From JBBDYG01 sp040901765 (lineage in GTDB: Bacteria > Planctomycetota > Planctomycetia > Pirellulales > Lacipirellulaceae), in the NCBI GenBank assembly GCA_040901765.1, contig JBBDYG010000129.1, positions 1 through 57,122 of the forward strand: 57,122 nt of DNA, in the 5' to 3' direction. Positions 43,491-52,654 of the stretch are shown here, piece by piece. The notes under the pieces are model-generated. The model saw only the letters and a program-made list of their open reading frames with translations. It had not been told where the DNA came from and searched no databases. Position 1 is the stretch's first letter; every line of letters starts with the position of its first letter. The position numbers and the translations under genes are program-made.

Positions 43491-46400
43491 CTACGCGCTC
43501 CAGCCGCCAATCAGCTCAAAGGCGTAATCAATGGCACTCACGAAGGCTCGATCAACGCCGCCAACAGTGCGGCGGGCCTCGATGTGGTCGAAACCGCGGG
43601 CCTCATTTCGATACGCCGCGTTGTCGGTCATGTACGCGCCCCAGGCTAGCGAGTGGACCATGTCGTTGGCGCTGCCGTCGTGGAGTATTGCCTCATCAGT
43701 TCCGCCAGAAGCATAGCCATAGGCTTGGCGGAAGCCATGGGCTTCGTTGCGGTAGCCGACGCCTTGCAGCACGGCGCGGTTCGTCCACGCCTCGAAGCTG
43801 TCGTTGCCGGACGAGTCATAGAGAAATGCCTGATCCAGTCCGGCCGACGAAAAGGCGACTGCCGAATCGAATCCGAACGTGTCGTTCGCGAACCCCGGGC
43901 CATACATGATCGCGTGGTCGGGCCACGACGAGAAGACGTCGTTACCAGTCGAATCGTAGAACGTGGCCTGATCGTTGCCGGCCGAAGCGCGGGCGGCGGT
44001 GCGGTCGAAGTTGCGGGCGTCGTTCGTGGAGTGGTTGCTGTCGAGCACCACGCGGTTCCACCAAGCGGTGTAGGTGTCGTCGCCGGCGGAATCGTACAAC
44101 GACGCGCGGTCGTCTCCGGTGGACGCGATGGCCACCACCGACTTGAACATCCAGGTGTCGTTGAAATACCCGTCGCCGTACAGAACGGCGTGCGTGGACC
44201 AACCGGTGAAACGATCATTGCCGGTGGTGTCGTAAAGCGTAGCGGTGTCATTGCCGGTGGCGCCGCGCCCCATCGTGCGATCAAAACTGCGGGCCTCGTT
44301 GCGGAATCCCTCGCCGATCATCACAATGCGGTCTGCCCATGCGGTGTAGGTATCGTCGCCGGCGGAATCATAGAACGAAGCCTTGTCGTAACCGGTCGAG
44401 GCATAGCCGATGGTCGACTTAAAACCCATGCTGTCGTTGAAGTAGCCGGTGCCGTACATCACGGCGTGGTCCCACCAGGCGGCGAAGACATCGTTGCCGG
44501 TGGAGTCGTAGAACGTGGCCGCATCGTTGCCGCTGGTGGCGTGGCCCTTGGTGCGATCGAAGCCCTTCGCTTCGTTGGCGTAGCCGCTGCCGGTCATCCG
44601 CACGCGATCCCACCAGGCGGTGTAAGCATCGTCGCCGAGGGAGTCGTAGATATCGGCCCGATCGTTTCCGGTGGTGGCAAAGGCAAACGTCTGTCCGAAG
44701 TCGTGTGCCTCGTTCGAGAAGCCATAACCGGTCATCTGCACGCGATCCGACCAGGCATAGTAGCGATCGTCCCCTGCCGAGTCGTACAGAAAGGCTTGAT
44801 CGGCGCCGGCAGATGCGTAAGCGACGGTCGTCTTGAAGCCGGCTGTGTCGTTGAAGTAACCAGTAGCGTAATTGCCGTACATGACGGCGTGGTCCCACCA
44901 GGCGGCGAAAACATCGTTACCGGCGGTGTCGTTGAAGATCGCCGTGTCGTTGCCGGCAGTGGCTTTGGCGATCGTGCGGTCAAAACCGCGGGCCTCGTGC
45001 GAAGCGCCGTTGTTCTCGAGTTTGACGCGATCCCACCAAGCGGTGTAAGTGTCGTCGCCCGCGGTGTCGTACAGGTGGGCGCGGTCGTAACCACCCTGAG
45101 CATGGGCGATGGTCGTATTAAAGTGACGGGCTTCGTTGAAGTAACCGCTGCCCGACATGCGAGCGCGATCGGACCAGACGCTGTACAGGTCGTCGCCGCT
45201 CGAGCCGTAGAGCGTCACGCTGTCGTTGCCACCGTTGCCGTAGACGGTGATGTTTGCAACGCTACTGACAGCAACGTTGTAGCCGCCGCCAACCAATTGT
45301 GCCGCTTTGAATTGAAGGGTGGCGGTTTCGTTGCCCGCCGTGCCGGTGAGGGTAATCGCGTCGGCGCCATTGCCGCCGCTAAAGTTGATCGTGCTGACAG
45401 TGGTCGCATTGAAGGCATAGTTCACGCCGTTCACGGTGGCGGTGTGTTGCGTGGTGCCCGCTGCGAAGGTGAACGTGTCGGACGCGGTCGTGCCACCGAC
45501 CGACGCAGTCGAACCGGTGATTGAGACAAGATTTGTGAGGCGGAAGTCGATATTGGAATTGGTTCCGGTGACGCGCAGATAGTAGTCCTGGCCGCCCGTA
45601 GCCGTCACATCGACGCGTTGGCCGCCGGTCGCAGCACTGCCCGAGGCGACCTGCTGCATCGCGGCGTTGAACCAATCGACGGTGACGCCGGTCCCGGCGT
45701 AAAAGGCTTCCGCCGTGAGATAGCCGGCCTGAGTGGTCTGCACGCGGTACCACTTCTCGCCGCTCTGGCTTACGTTGTTGACGTTCTTCTGGTTGACGGT
45801 GCCCCAGTCGGAATAACCCAGCGAGGTTTCGGCGGTGACGTTGAGCGTAAAGTGGCTTAGCCCGCCGGCCGACAACCCGAGGGTATAAATCTGGCCGGCG
45901 ACGACTTCGATGTTGTAGGTTTGGTCATTTGTGCCGCTGGTCCAGCCGTTGAGGCTCGAGGCCAGCCAATCGGCGAACTGACCGTGGGACAGGCTGGCCG
46001 TAAAGCTGACCGTTCCGGTGATGCCGGCGGTGAACCGGAAGTATTCGCTGTCAGCAAGGGTGTTGATCATGCCCGCGAGCTGCGTATTGCTGCTCACGGT
46101 GCCCATGTTATACGCGGTGGCGACGGTCGAGCCGTATTCGTCATCGGGGATCAGCGCGTCGATGGCGTTGCCCAAGTGAAGCCGGTTGTACCAAGTGGAA
46201 GTGGCCGAATCGTAAAACTCGACCGCCGTCGCGATCATGTGATTGTAAATGGTGTCCTGCGTAATGTTCGTGTGGCCCAGGAACTCCATCGCTTCACGAA
46301 TCAGCACGCTGGCGCCAGCCACATACGGAGCAGCCATACTGGTGCCGCTCTTGCTGGCGAAGTCATCCGTAACGCCGTTATGGTTGCCGGCGTAGTCGGG

Positions 46401-47342
46401 CACGGTGCTGATGATCCCATTACCAGGGGCGGCAATCGCCCGTGTGTGCCGCTGGCTATAGTTGGCCAAATTTCCGTTGTCGAGGGCCGACATTACCGGC
46501 ACGACGTGTGGACTGGCGGCAGGATAGCTCAGGCCGGGGGTGTTGTATTTGCCACTCGGGGGTGGGTTCGCCGTGGAGAACGAATTGCCGGCCGACACCG
46601 CAGTGAAGATACCGACCGACTTGAGCAGTGCAAACTCATCTTCGAGCGTCGACCAATTGGGCACGGTGTTGGCATTCCAACTCGTGCCGATCGAGAGGTT
46701 GACAGCGGTGATAGGATTCTCGAAGGCATTGCGGTTGGTGTAGACCCACTGCAGGGCGTTTTCGACCCAACTGAAGTAACCATCGCCCGCATCGTTAAAC
46801 ACCCGCAGCGCAACCAAGTCGACGTCGGGCGCGACGCCCGTGTTCGTGCCGTGACTGCTGCCGATGATGCCGGCGACGTGCGTTCCGTGAGAGCCTTCGG
46901 TGCCGTCGTCGAAAGGGTTGTTGTCGTTCTCTTCGGTGAAGTCCTTTCCTCCGACAACGCGATAATTGCTTCCAAACCCGCCGCCCAAGGCCCAATGGTC
47001 GTATGCAATGCCGCTGTCGATGACGGCAACGGTCTGCCCGAGACCACGAAAACCGAAGTTGGATTGGACCTGATTCCAACCCGTCAGGCCGTGAGCGCTC
47101 GACAGCAGTTGCTCGATGTTGTCGAGGTTCTCCTCGATGTCCTGCAGATCGCGGGGATCGAGCCAGAAATCGGCGTCGCGCAGAGCGTGGTGGCCTAGCG
47201 CGACTTCGCCAGCAAGCGGTTCGTCGAAGTCGTGATGCACCATCGCGCCGCCGAGCGGGTCGGCGGACATCACTTGCCGCGGTTCGAGCGATTCCACCTG
47301 CGGGCGGCGACCGCTACGCGGGCGATGTTGCTTGTTTCGCAT
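43491..47342 (-). CDS. Giant LEPR-type subtilase with twelve Asp/Trp-rich C-terminal repeats
   Basis: 1,283 aa from ATG 47342 with GGGAG 8 nt upstream. No Sec signal; instead ESLEPRQVMSA (17-27), the LEPR motif seen at the N-terminus of planctomycete extracellular proteins. The S8 peptidase domain is complete: Asp109 (VAVIDSGI), His152 (SHGTHVAG), Asn253, Ser335 (SGTSMAAPYVAG). After it come a pre-peptidase-like domain (ADSEYFRFTA) and beta domains. About twelve tandem repeats of roughly 46 aa then fill 43551-45225, with consensus YDSAGDDxYxAWxDR followed by (G)YxNEARxFDRT. The GDD/GND turns recall RTX-type calcium-binding repeats but the spacing and Trp are different. Confidence 0.9.
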   Translation of the reverse strand: MRNKQHRPRSGRRPQVESLEPRQVMSADPLGGAMVHHDFDEPLAGEVALGHHALRDADFWLDPRDLQDIEENLDNIEQLLSSAHGLTGWNQVQSNFGFRGLGQTVAVIDSGIAYDHWALGGGFGSNYRVVGGKDFTEENDNNPFDDGTEGSHGTHVAGIIGSSHGTNTGVAPDVDLVALRVFNDAGDGYFSWVENALQWVYTNRNAFENPITAVNLSIGTSWNANTVPNWSTLEDEFALLKSVGIFTAVSAGNSFSTANPPPSGKYNTPGLSYPAASPHVVPVMSALDNGNLANYSQRHTRAIAAPGNGIISTVPDYAGNHNGVTDDFASKSGTSMAAPYVAGASVLIREAMEFLGHTNITQDTIYNHMIATAVEFYDSATSTWYNRLHLGNAIDALIPDDEYGSTVATAYNMGTVSSNTQLAGMINTLADSEYFRFTAGITGTVSFTASLSHGQFADWLASSLNGWTSGTNDQTYNIEVVAGQIYTLGLSAGGLSHFTLNVTAETSLGYSDWGTVNQKNVNNVSQSGEKWYRVQTTQAGYLTAEAFYAGTGVTVDWFNAAMQQVASGSAATGGQRVDVTATGGQDYYLRVTGTNSNIDFRLTNLVSITGSTASVGGTTASDTFTFAAGTTQHTATVNGVNYAFNATTVSTINFSGGNGADAITLTGTAGNETATLQFKAAQLVGGGYNVAVSSVANITVYGNGGNDSVTLYGSSGDDLYSVWSDRARMSGSGYFNEARHFNTTIAHAQGGYDRAHLYDTAGDDTYTAWWDRVKLENNGASHEARGFDRTIAKATAGNDTAIFNDTAGNDVFAAWWDHAVMYGNYATGYFNDTAGFKTTVAYASAGADQAFLYDSAGDDRYYAWSDRVQMTGYGFSNEAHDFGQTFAFATTGNDRADIYDSLGDDAYTAWWDRVRMTGSGYANEAKGFDRTKGHATSGNDAATFYDSTGNDVFAAWWDHAVMYGTGYFNDSMGFKSTIGYASTGYDKASFYDSAGDDTYTAWADRIVMIGEGFRNEARSFDRTMGRGATGNDTATLYDTTGNDRFTGWSTHAVLYGDGYFNDTWMFKSVVAIASTGDDRASLYDSAGDDTYTAWWNRVVLDSNHSTNDARNFDRTAARASAGNDQATFYDSTGNDVFSSWPDHAIMYGPGFANDTFGFDSAVAFSSAGLDQAFLYDSSGNDSFEAWTNRAVLQGVGYRNEAHGFRQAYGYASGGTDEAILHDGSANDMVHSLAWGAYMTDNAAYRNEARGFDHIEARRTVGGVDRAFVSAIDYAFELIGGWSA

Positions 47343-48128
47343 CGCAAGCACTCCCGACCTTCGCCCAGCCGCGCTTCGCCCGCAGGTAAAGCGTTGCTGA
47401 ACCGCGCGACCGTTCCGCGCTTCGGCATGAAAAGATGGTTTGCGGCGACCGGAGACCGGCTGCCGCTCGAAAAGTGTTCTCAAGTAACCCTAAGTCACGT
47501 TTCAGCGGCGGGGGCGCGAGTGGAAGACGCTCACCGTGGGCGGTTTCAGCAAACCGGCGGCAAAATCGGCACGTGGTCCTTTGGCAGCGTCTCGATGCCG
47601 CGGACTTGTGGCAAATCGAACACCGAAACGGCCGTCCGTTGCCATCATGCATCATCGCGGGGAGAATGAGCAAAGTCTTCGTAGCTGAATTTGCAAGAAT
47701 TCAGAATGTTTTGCACCAAGAGGTGACCGATAAATAACTGCCCGATTTCCGGGATAGGTTGAAGGACATGGTTGTGCTTTGCAGCTTCGGCTCGCTGATG
47801 AACTCTTCCGTACCGCAAAGCGGTTCCGCCCTTCAGCCCAGGGTTGATCGCCTTGGCGATCTACCCTGGGTCTACGCCCGAAACCAGATTATCTACCCCA
47901 ACGGGGTTGCGCCGACGTCGTGCATAGGACGGAACCCCGTTGGGGTACAGGAAACAATTTGCGCGACCACCCAGGGTAGGTCGCCAGGGCGACCAACCCT
48001 GGGCTAGAAGACGTAACGCCTTCGGCGTAAAGCACCGCTAGATATTGAGCGCTAAAACCGGAAGTTATTGTTCGGCCAGCCCTACGAAACTGAATTCTCG
48101 CGAATTCAGCTACAGTTGAAACAAGCTT
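47343..48128. repeat. 786-nt gap dominated by nested palindromes
   Basis: No gene. AGCCCAGGGTTGATCGCCTT... (47835-47870) pairs with 47970-48005. Inside it TACCCCAACGGGGT (47894-47907) pairs with 47934-47947, and a further half, ACGCCTTCGGCGT (48016-48028), lies outside. Upstream, GTGCTTTGCAGCTTCGGC (47774-47791) echoes the outer right element. The first 250 nt, just upstream of the subtilase, are without visible structure and should hold its promoter. Confidence 0.75.
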
Positions 48129-49454
48129 GTGAAAACGCTCATCAAATACGCGACCGTGATGCTGCCCGACGAGGTCGTGCGGGTGGGCGTTGTGATTGAG
48201 CGCGACAAGATTGTTGATATCGATCCGGCCGCCCAACTTTCGGTCGATGACACGATCGACGCTGCTGGATTGCACCTCCTACCTGGGGTGATCGACGATC
48301 AGGTCCACTTCCGCGAGCCGGGGCTGACGCATAAAGAAGACCTTGCCTCGGCCAGCAGGGCGTGTGCGAAGGGAGGGGTTACGACGTTCCTTGAAATGCC
48401 CAACACGAAGCCGGCGGCGACGACGCGTGAGCTGCTCTATCAGAAGCTCGACCTCGCCCGCGAGAAATCGCTGGTGAACTACGGCTTCTACATCGGCGCC
48501 ACGCCGCACAACTTGGCGGAACTGCAGGCTGCCGACCGGACGCCGGGGATCAAGATATTCATCGGCTCCAGCACTGGCGACCTGTTGGTCGACGATCAAG
48601 AATCATTGGAACGTATCTTTGCTGGCACCAGCTTACCCATTTGCGCCCATTGCGAGGACGAAACCACCGTCCGCCGCAACGCTGAAGCGCTGACCGGGAC
48701 GCACGACGTGGCGGACCACTCTCGGATTCGCGATCACGAAGCGGCGATTGTCGCCACCCGACGGGCGATCGATCTTGCCCGGCGGCATCGGCATCGGTTT
48801 CACGTGCTCCACGTCTCGACCGGCGCGGAAACGGAGCTACTGGCCGATCACGGCGGGCTGATCACCGGCGAGGCCTGCCCGCATCACTTGTTGTTCAATG
48901 TGGACGACTACGCCCGGCTTGGGACGCTCGTGCAGATGAATCCATCGCTGAAAACCCGCGAAGATGCGAAGCAGTTGTGGGTCGCCTTGAAAGACGGGCG
49001 ATTGCAAGTGATAGCGACCGATCATGCGCCGCACACACTCGAAGAAAAGCAGCGGCAGTACCCCGAGTCGCCGTCGGGGCTGCCGGCGGTGGAGAACTCG
49101 CTCGCGCTGATGCTAAACGAAGTGAATCGCGGGACGTGTACGCTCTCGCAAGTGGTCCACTGGATGTGCGACGCCCCCGCGCGAGTGTGGGATATCGTGG
49201 GGAAGGGGCGGATTGCCGTGGGATATGATGCGGATTTGGTTTTGGTTGATCTCGCTAAGTCGCAATCGGTGCGGAATGAAGATCAACTCACCAAATGCGG
49301 GTGGAGTCCCTGGCACGGTGAGACGCTCACCGGCTGGCCCGTGCGGACGTGGGTTATGGGGCGAGAAGTCTTTCGCGACGGTCAGGTGATCGACACGCAT
49401 CTTGGCAGCGAAGCAATCTTCGACCACGACCGCGGGGGATACTGGGCAACTTAA
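48129..49454 (+). CDS. pyrC: Dihydroorotase, class I variant
   Basis: 441 aa. Third step of pyrimidine synthesis: cyclises carbamoyl-aspartate to dihydroorotate. LPGVIDDQVHFREPGLTHKE is the metal-site signature, but with Gln in place of the first His of HxH, as I recall from the Bacteroidetes-type subgroup. Other ligand regions are present: EMPNTKP, HCEDE, HVLHVST, GEACPHHLLF and ATDHAPH. KIFIGSSTGDLLVD also matches that subgroup. Start GTG at 48129. Complete; stands alone, not in a pyr operon. Confidence 0.93.
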   Translation: MKTLIKYATVMLPDEVVRVGVVIERDKIVDIDPAAQLSVDDTIDAAGLHLLPGVIDDQVHFREPGLTHKEDLASASRACAKGGVTTFLEMPNTKPAATTRELLYQKLDLAREKSLVNYGFYIGATPHNLAELQAADRTPGIKIFIGSSTGDLLVDDQESLERIFAGTSLPICAHCEDETTVRRNAEALTGTHDVADHSRIRDHEAAIVATRRAIDLARRHRHRFHVLHVSTGAETELLADHGGLITGEACPHHLLFNVDDYARLGTLVQMNPSLKTREDAKQLWVALKDGRLQVIATDHAPHTLEEKQRQYPESPSGLPAVENSLALMLNEVNRGTCTLSQVVHWMCDAPARVWDIVGKGRIAVGYDADLVLVDLAKSQSVRNEDQLTKCGWSPWHGETLTGWPVRTWVMGREVFRDGQVIDTHLGSEAIFDHDRGGYWAT

Positions 49455-49493
49455 TTGATGGAGAAGACGCTACCAGGAGCTGGCGGCTCGGTT

Positions 49494-50936
49494 TCAATCT
49501 TGTTTGGTCCGCGCCGCAGCGTCCGCGGGGGCAGCAAGAATCCACCTTGCGATGGGGATGCCCAGCAAGAGTGTGGCCAAGCTGAGAATCGCCGGCGCAC
49601 GGCTCTCGGATCGGATCACGTTGGCGGCAATCGTCCATCCCGTAATGCCAAGATAGAGCAGCGGCGGAATCGGAAAAAATGGCATCCGATACGGAAAATT
49701 AAGATCGCGCCGTCGGCGCAGCGGAAAGATGCTGGCCACCACAAGTCCCGACACTGCCGCTAGCCCGACCGCCGTGTACTCGAGAATTGTCAGAAACGGG
49801 CCGGACCAAACGAACCCGATGGCCAGCACGCCCTGGGCGATGATGGCGTGGGCGGGCGTTGCTCTCGTTGGATGAAGCCGGGACGCAAAGAGTGGAAAGG
49901 CGCCGTCCAATGCCATCGCGTACGTGAGCCGCGGCCCGGCCAACAGATAAGCGCTGACCGACGCCATGAGGCCGATACCCAACAGCACTGCAATCGCGGC
50001 GGCGGCTCGCGGTCCAAACAGTTGCTCCGCAGCCAGTTCCGCAACCCGTTCCACTTCACCAGGGCTGCGACGCATCATCTCTTCAGGATCGAGGGCATAA
50101 ACATATGTCAAATTGACCAACAGATAAAGAACGACGACTGCCAAGCAGCCGCTGATTAGGGCCTGGGGCAACAGCCGCTGCGGATCGCGAATTTCTCCCG
50201 CAATATAAGCGGCAGCGTTCCAGCCGGAGTACGAATAACCGACATAGATCAAACCTATTGCCAACGCGGGCCATTGATTCGATGTCGGCCATGAACTTGC
50301 GTTGAGATGGTTCCAATCACCCCGGCCGATTACCAAACCCGCCACGATCAGCCCTATCAGAATTGAGATTTTAACGAGGGTGGCGGTCACTTGCAGCCAC
50401 GCGCTTTCGCGATGACCCATGCAATGAGCGATCGCGATTCCCGCGATCAGGAGCGATGCCAACAAGGGCTGAATTCCGCTGAGGATTGCTTTGGAGATCC
50501 AGGGAGTAAGAAAGTCTTCCAAAGGAGCGCTCACGTAGCTGACGGCCAAGCGCGCCACCAGCGCGGTTGGAGCCGCGAATCCCAATACGAACGTCGCCCA
50601 CCCGGCAACGACGCCCGCGCTCGGTCCAAAGGCTTCTCGAACAAAGAGATAGTCGCTCCCCGCGCGCGGCAGAGTCGTGGCCATTTCCGCAATGGTCACG
50701 GTTCCGCAGAGCGCCAATAAACCGCCGACCACCCAGAGCGACATTAGTGCGGCCGGGTTGCCCGTGTCGCGCAACGTGAAGCCGGATGTCGTCAGGATGC
50801 CGGCGCCGACCATGCTGGCAACGACCAAAAAATGGCCAGACCAGAAACCGAACTTGCGCGGCAGAGGTGGCGGGGCAAGTGAGGTCGAGTCGCGTGCTGA
50901 AGGCGTCACATTCACTTCGCCTCCCGCGAGGGGCAT
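49494..50936 (-). CDS. APC-superfamily amino acid permease
   Basis: 480 aa from ATG 50936 (a TTG at 50945 lies 9 nt upstream). About 12 to 14 hydrophobic segments; helix 1 holds the unwound GAGILTT motif (substrate backbone binding) and helix 6 the GYSYSGWNAAAYIAGEI segment. The final helices end in AADAAARTKQD. Probably a proton- or exchange-driven amino acid transporter in the inner membrane. The start lies 10 nt after the tRNA-Ser remnant on the same strand, so a promoter may have been displaced or supplied by the neighbouring DNA. Confidence 0.9.
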   Translation of the reverse strand: MPLAGGEVNVTPSARDSTSLAPPPLPRKFGFWSGHFLVVASMVGAGILTTSGFTLRDTGNPAALMSLWVVGGLLALCGTVTIAEMATTLPRAGSDYLFVREAFGPSAGVVAGWATFVLGFAAPTALVARLAVSYVSAPLEDFLTPWISKAILSGIQPLLASLLIAGIAIAHCMGHRESAWLQVTATLVKISILIGLIVAGLVIGRGDWNHLNASSWPTSNQWPALAIGLIYVGYSYSGWNAAAYIAGEIRDPQRLLPQALISGCLAVVVLYLLVNLTYVYALDPEEMMRRSPGEVERVAELAAEQLFGPRAAAAIAVLLGIGLMASVSAYLLAGPRLTYAMALDGAFPLFASRLHPTRATPAHAIIAQGVLAIGFVWSGPFLTILEYTAVGLAAVSGLVVASIFPLRRRRDLNFPYRMPFFPIPPLLYLGITGWTIAANVIRSESRAPAILSLATLLLGIPIARWILAAPADAAARTKQD

Positions 50937-50946
50937 TTCAATCAAG

Positions 50947-50999
50947 CGGAGGGCAAGGGATTCGAACCCTCAACCGGTTGCCCGGCATCTGATTTCGAG
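50947..50999 (-). tRNA. tRNA-Ser(CGA)-like 3' half (remnant)
   Basis: Read on the minus strand: loop CTCGAAA (anticodon CGA), 3' stem TCAGA, a class II variable arm CCGG-GCAA-CCGG, T arm GAGGG-TTCGAAT-CCCTT, acceptor strand GCCCTCC, then discriminator G, which fits serine. The 5' half is missing: no GGAGGGC partner lies upstream, and the sequence before the loop gives only a partial anticodon stem. The break sits at the anticodon loop, a classic attachment point for tyrosine integrases. Not a working tRNA. Confidence 0.7.
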
Positions 51000-51207
51000 T
51001 CTAAGCCATCCCCACGGTTAGTCAACCATTAGAGTTTTGTGCGGTAGATTTAGGACGTATGTAAGTCTTTTTCGAGGCCCGAAACGAGATTCAGGTACCA
51101 ATCCAGGTAACATGCAAGCCCTATAGATTGTGCGCCATTCGATGTCGCTTCTGCCAACCGTTTGCTGCAAATGTGCCCGCTTCGCTGCTGACGACCGAAA
51201 ATTGCTC

Positions 51208-52339
51208 TCATTGGTTCCAGTAGATCCGCACATTGCGAGTTTGGCGGCCCACAGCAACGATATCGGCCCCACCGTCGCCGTTAAGGTCGGCGGCCGCCAG
51301 GTCCTCCACGGCCACACCGCCCGCATCGACCAAGTGCCGTTCCCACCGCTCGCCTCCCTCCTGGGGGTCGTAGATTCGCACTCCCCGGGGGATCCCTTGG
51401 CCCTCGTCACGCACGCCGATCAAGAGCTCCTCGTCCGCATCGGCGTCCAGATTGACGCAGCACACGGCATGGCCCCAAGCGAACTGGTCGTCGAGCACCT
51501 TCCGGTCCCACAACCGGTCTGTGGCGGGCTGGGTATACACCACGGCCTGAAAACCATGCCATGGCTCGATCGTGGCTAAGTAGTCGCCAACGGCGAATCG
51601 TCCGCGCTGATCTCGCTCGCGCCGCGGCTAGGCGCAGTCTCTTGATTGCCAGTGCCAATCAGCGCTCGCGACCACTCTCCGCCCGGCTTACGAGTAAGCA
51701 AACTGATGCCCTCGAAGCTGGCCACGAGCAGATCCGTGCTGCCGCCGCCATCCAAATCCGTGGGGCAGAAGTTGTGGGCTACATGCAGCTCTTCGCTTAT
51801 CACCTCCACAGGCCAGGAATCATTGACCGCATCGGCGGGGATCTTATAGCTCAGGACTCACGGTGGGCGGTCGGTTCCTGGCCAATCGGATGGACCTTCC
51901 ATGGTTGGCCGTCTGGCTGATGCTCGAGCCACTGGATCGTGCCGCTGGACACGGTGTCCGCTGGACGCCAACCGGCCGCCAACGCGAAATCGACTTTGCC
52001 ATCACCCGTGATGTCGTAGGGAGCGATGGCTACATTGTCTGGCTTTGTTAACCCCTCGATCAGCGTGCGCCGCAGCCAAGTGGGATTTTCGTACCAGAGG
52101 ATACGGTCGGTATCGACAGCGACGATGTCCAGTTTGTTATCGCCGTTCACGTCTACTAGCTGCACGGCGTAGCCAATCGACAGGTTGATTTCGATCTCTT
52201 GTGCTCGAAACGTCAATTGGGCCCGCGACTCAATCCCGACGCACAGACAGGCCGCAAGCGCGAGGAATCTTGTTTGCCAGGGCACCGGTACCACCTGTTG
52301 TTTGACTGTAAAGAAATGCCACCCGCGCGAGTCATCCAC
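51208..52339 (-). pseudogene. Exported FG-GAP/VCBS repeat protein, two frameshifts
   Basis: Three consecutive pieces in three frames read as one protein. 52339-51851 has a signal peptide (FLALAACLCVGIESRA), VQLVDVNGDNKLDIVAVDTD and DITGDGKVDFALAAGW. Then 51809-51576 has CPTDLDGGGSTDLLVASFEG. Then about 51620-51208 has GDYLATIEPWHG, VNLDADADEELLIGV and AADLNGDGGADIVAVGR, ending NVRIYWNQ. The Asp/Asn/Gly loops are the calcium-binding turns of FG-GAP propellers. Indels lie near 51855 and 51625. GTG at 52339 or a nearby GTG could start it. Decayed, unless both breaks are sequencing errors. Confidence 0.75.
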
Positions 52340-52654
52340 TGGGCGCGAACGTAGATGCTACCATTTCGCGCTGAATGCCGGGAGAGTTCATCGGTGCTGT
52401 GTGCTGTCGTGACATCTGTTCCGGCTCGCAGTGTCTCTAGACGCAGAATCGAGTCGCCGGGCCAACAGGCGTAACCGCTGGGTAAATCTTCGAGGGATTT
52501 GCGCCATAAGACGTTGATGTCGCCGTTAGCCTGCCTCGATGAAGGCACTGGCCCACTCGCGGCGTCCTGTTCTATCCAGTAGCTCTCGCGCGTGCGGGGG
52601 CGGTCGTAACCATCGACCGCTCCTGCGGGGGCGGTCTCTACCAAGAGGTGCCCC
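52340..52654. other. Divergent gap
   Basis: 315 nt between the broken FG-GAP gene and the sigma-like gene. No gene or repeat seen. A GGGGGCGG motif occurs twice near 52597 and 52627 and might be a control site of the sigma-like gene. Confidence 0.4.

Noticed and set aside
43653..45524. 623-codon open frame on the plus strand inside the subtilase gene
   Set aside because: Antisense mirror of the tandem repeats; the Val/Gly/Ala-rich product has no motif and the minus-strand protein is clearly real.
45921..47198. 425-codon plus-strand open frame opposite the subtilase catalytic domain
   Set aside because: Shadow of a conserved S8 domain; no ribosome site or family resemblance.
50677..51021. 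Small open frames reading RDSNPQPVARHL at 50.9 and 55.9 kb
   Set aside because: This peptide is the translated complement of the tRNA-Ser 3' half; both copies arise from the remnants, not from genes.
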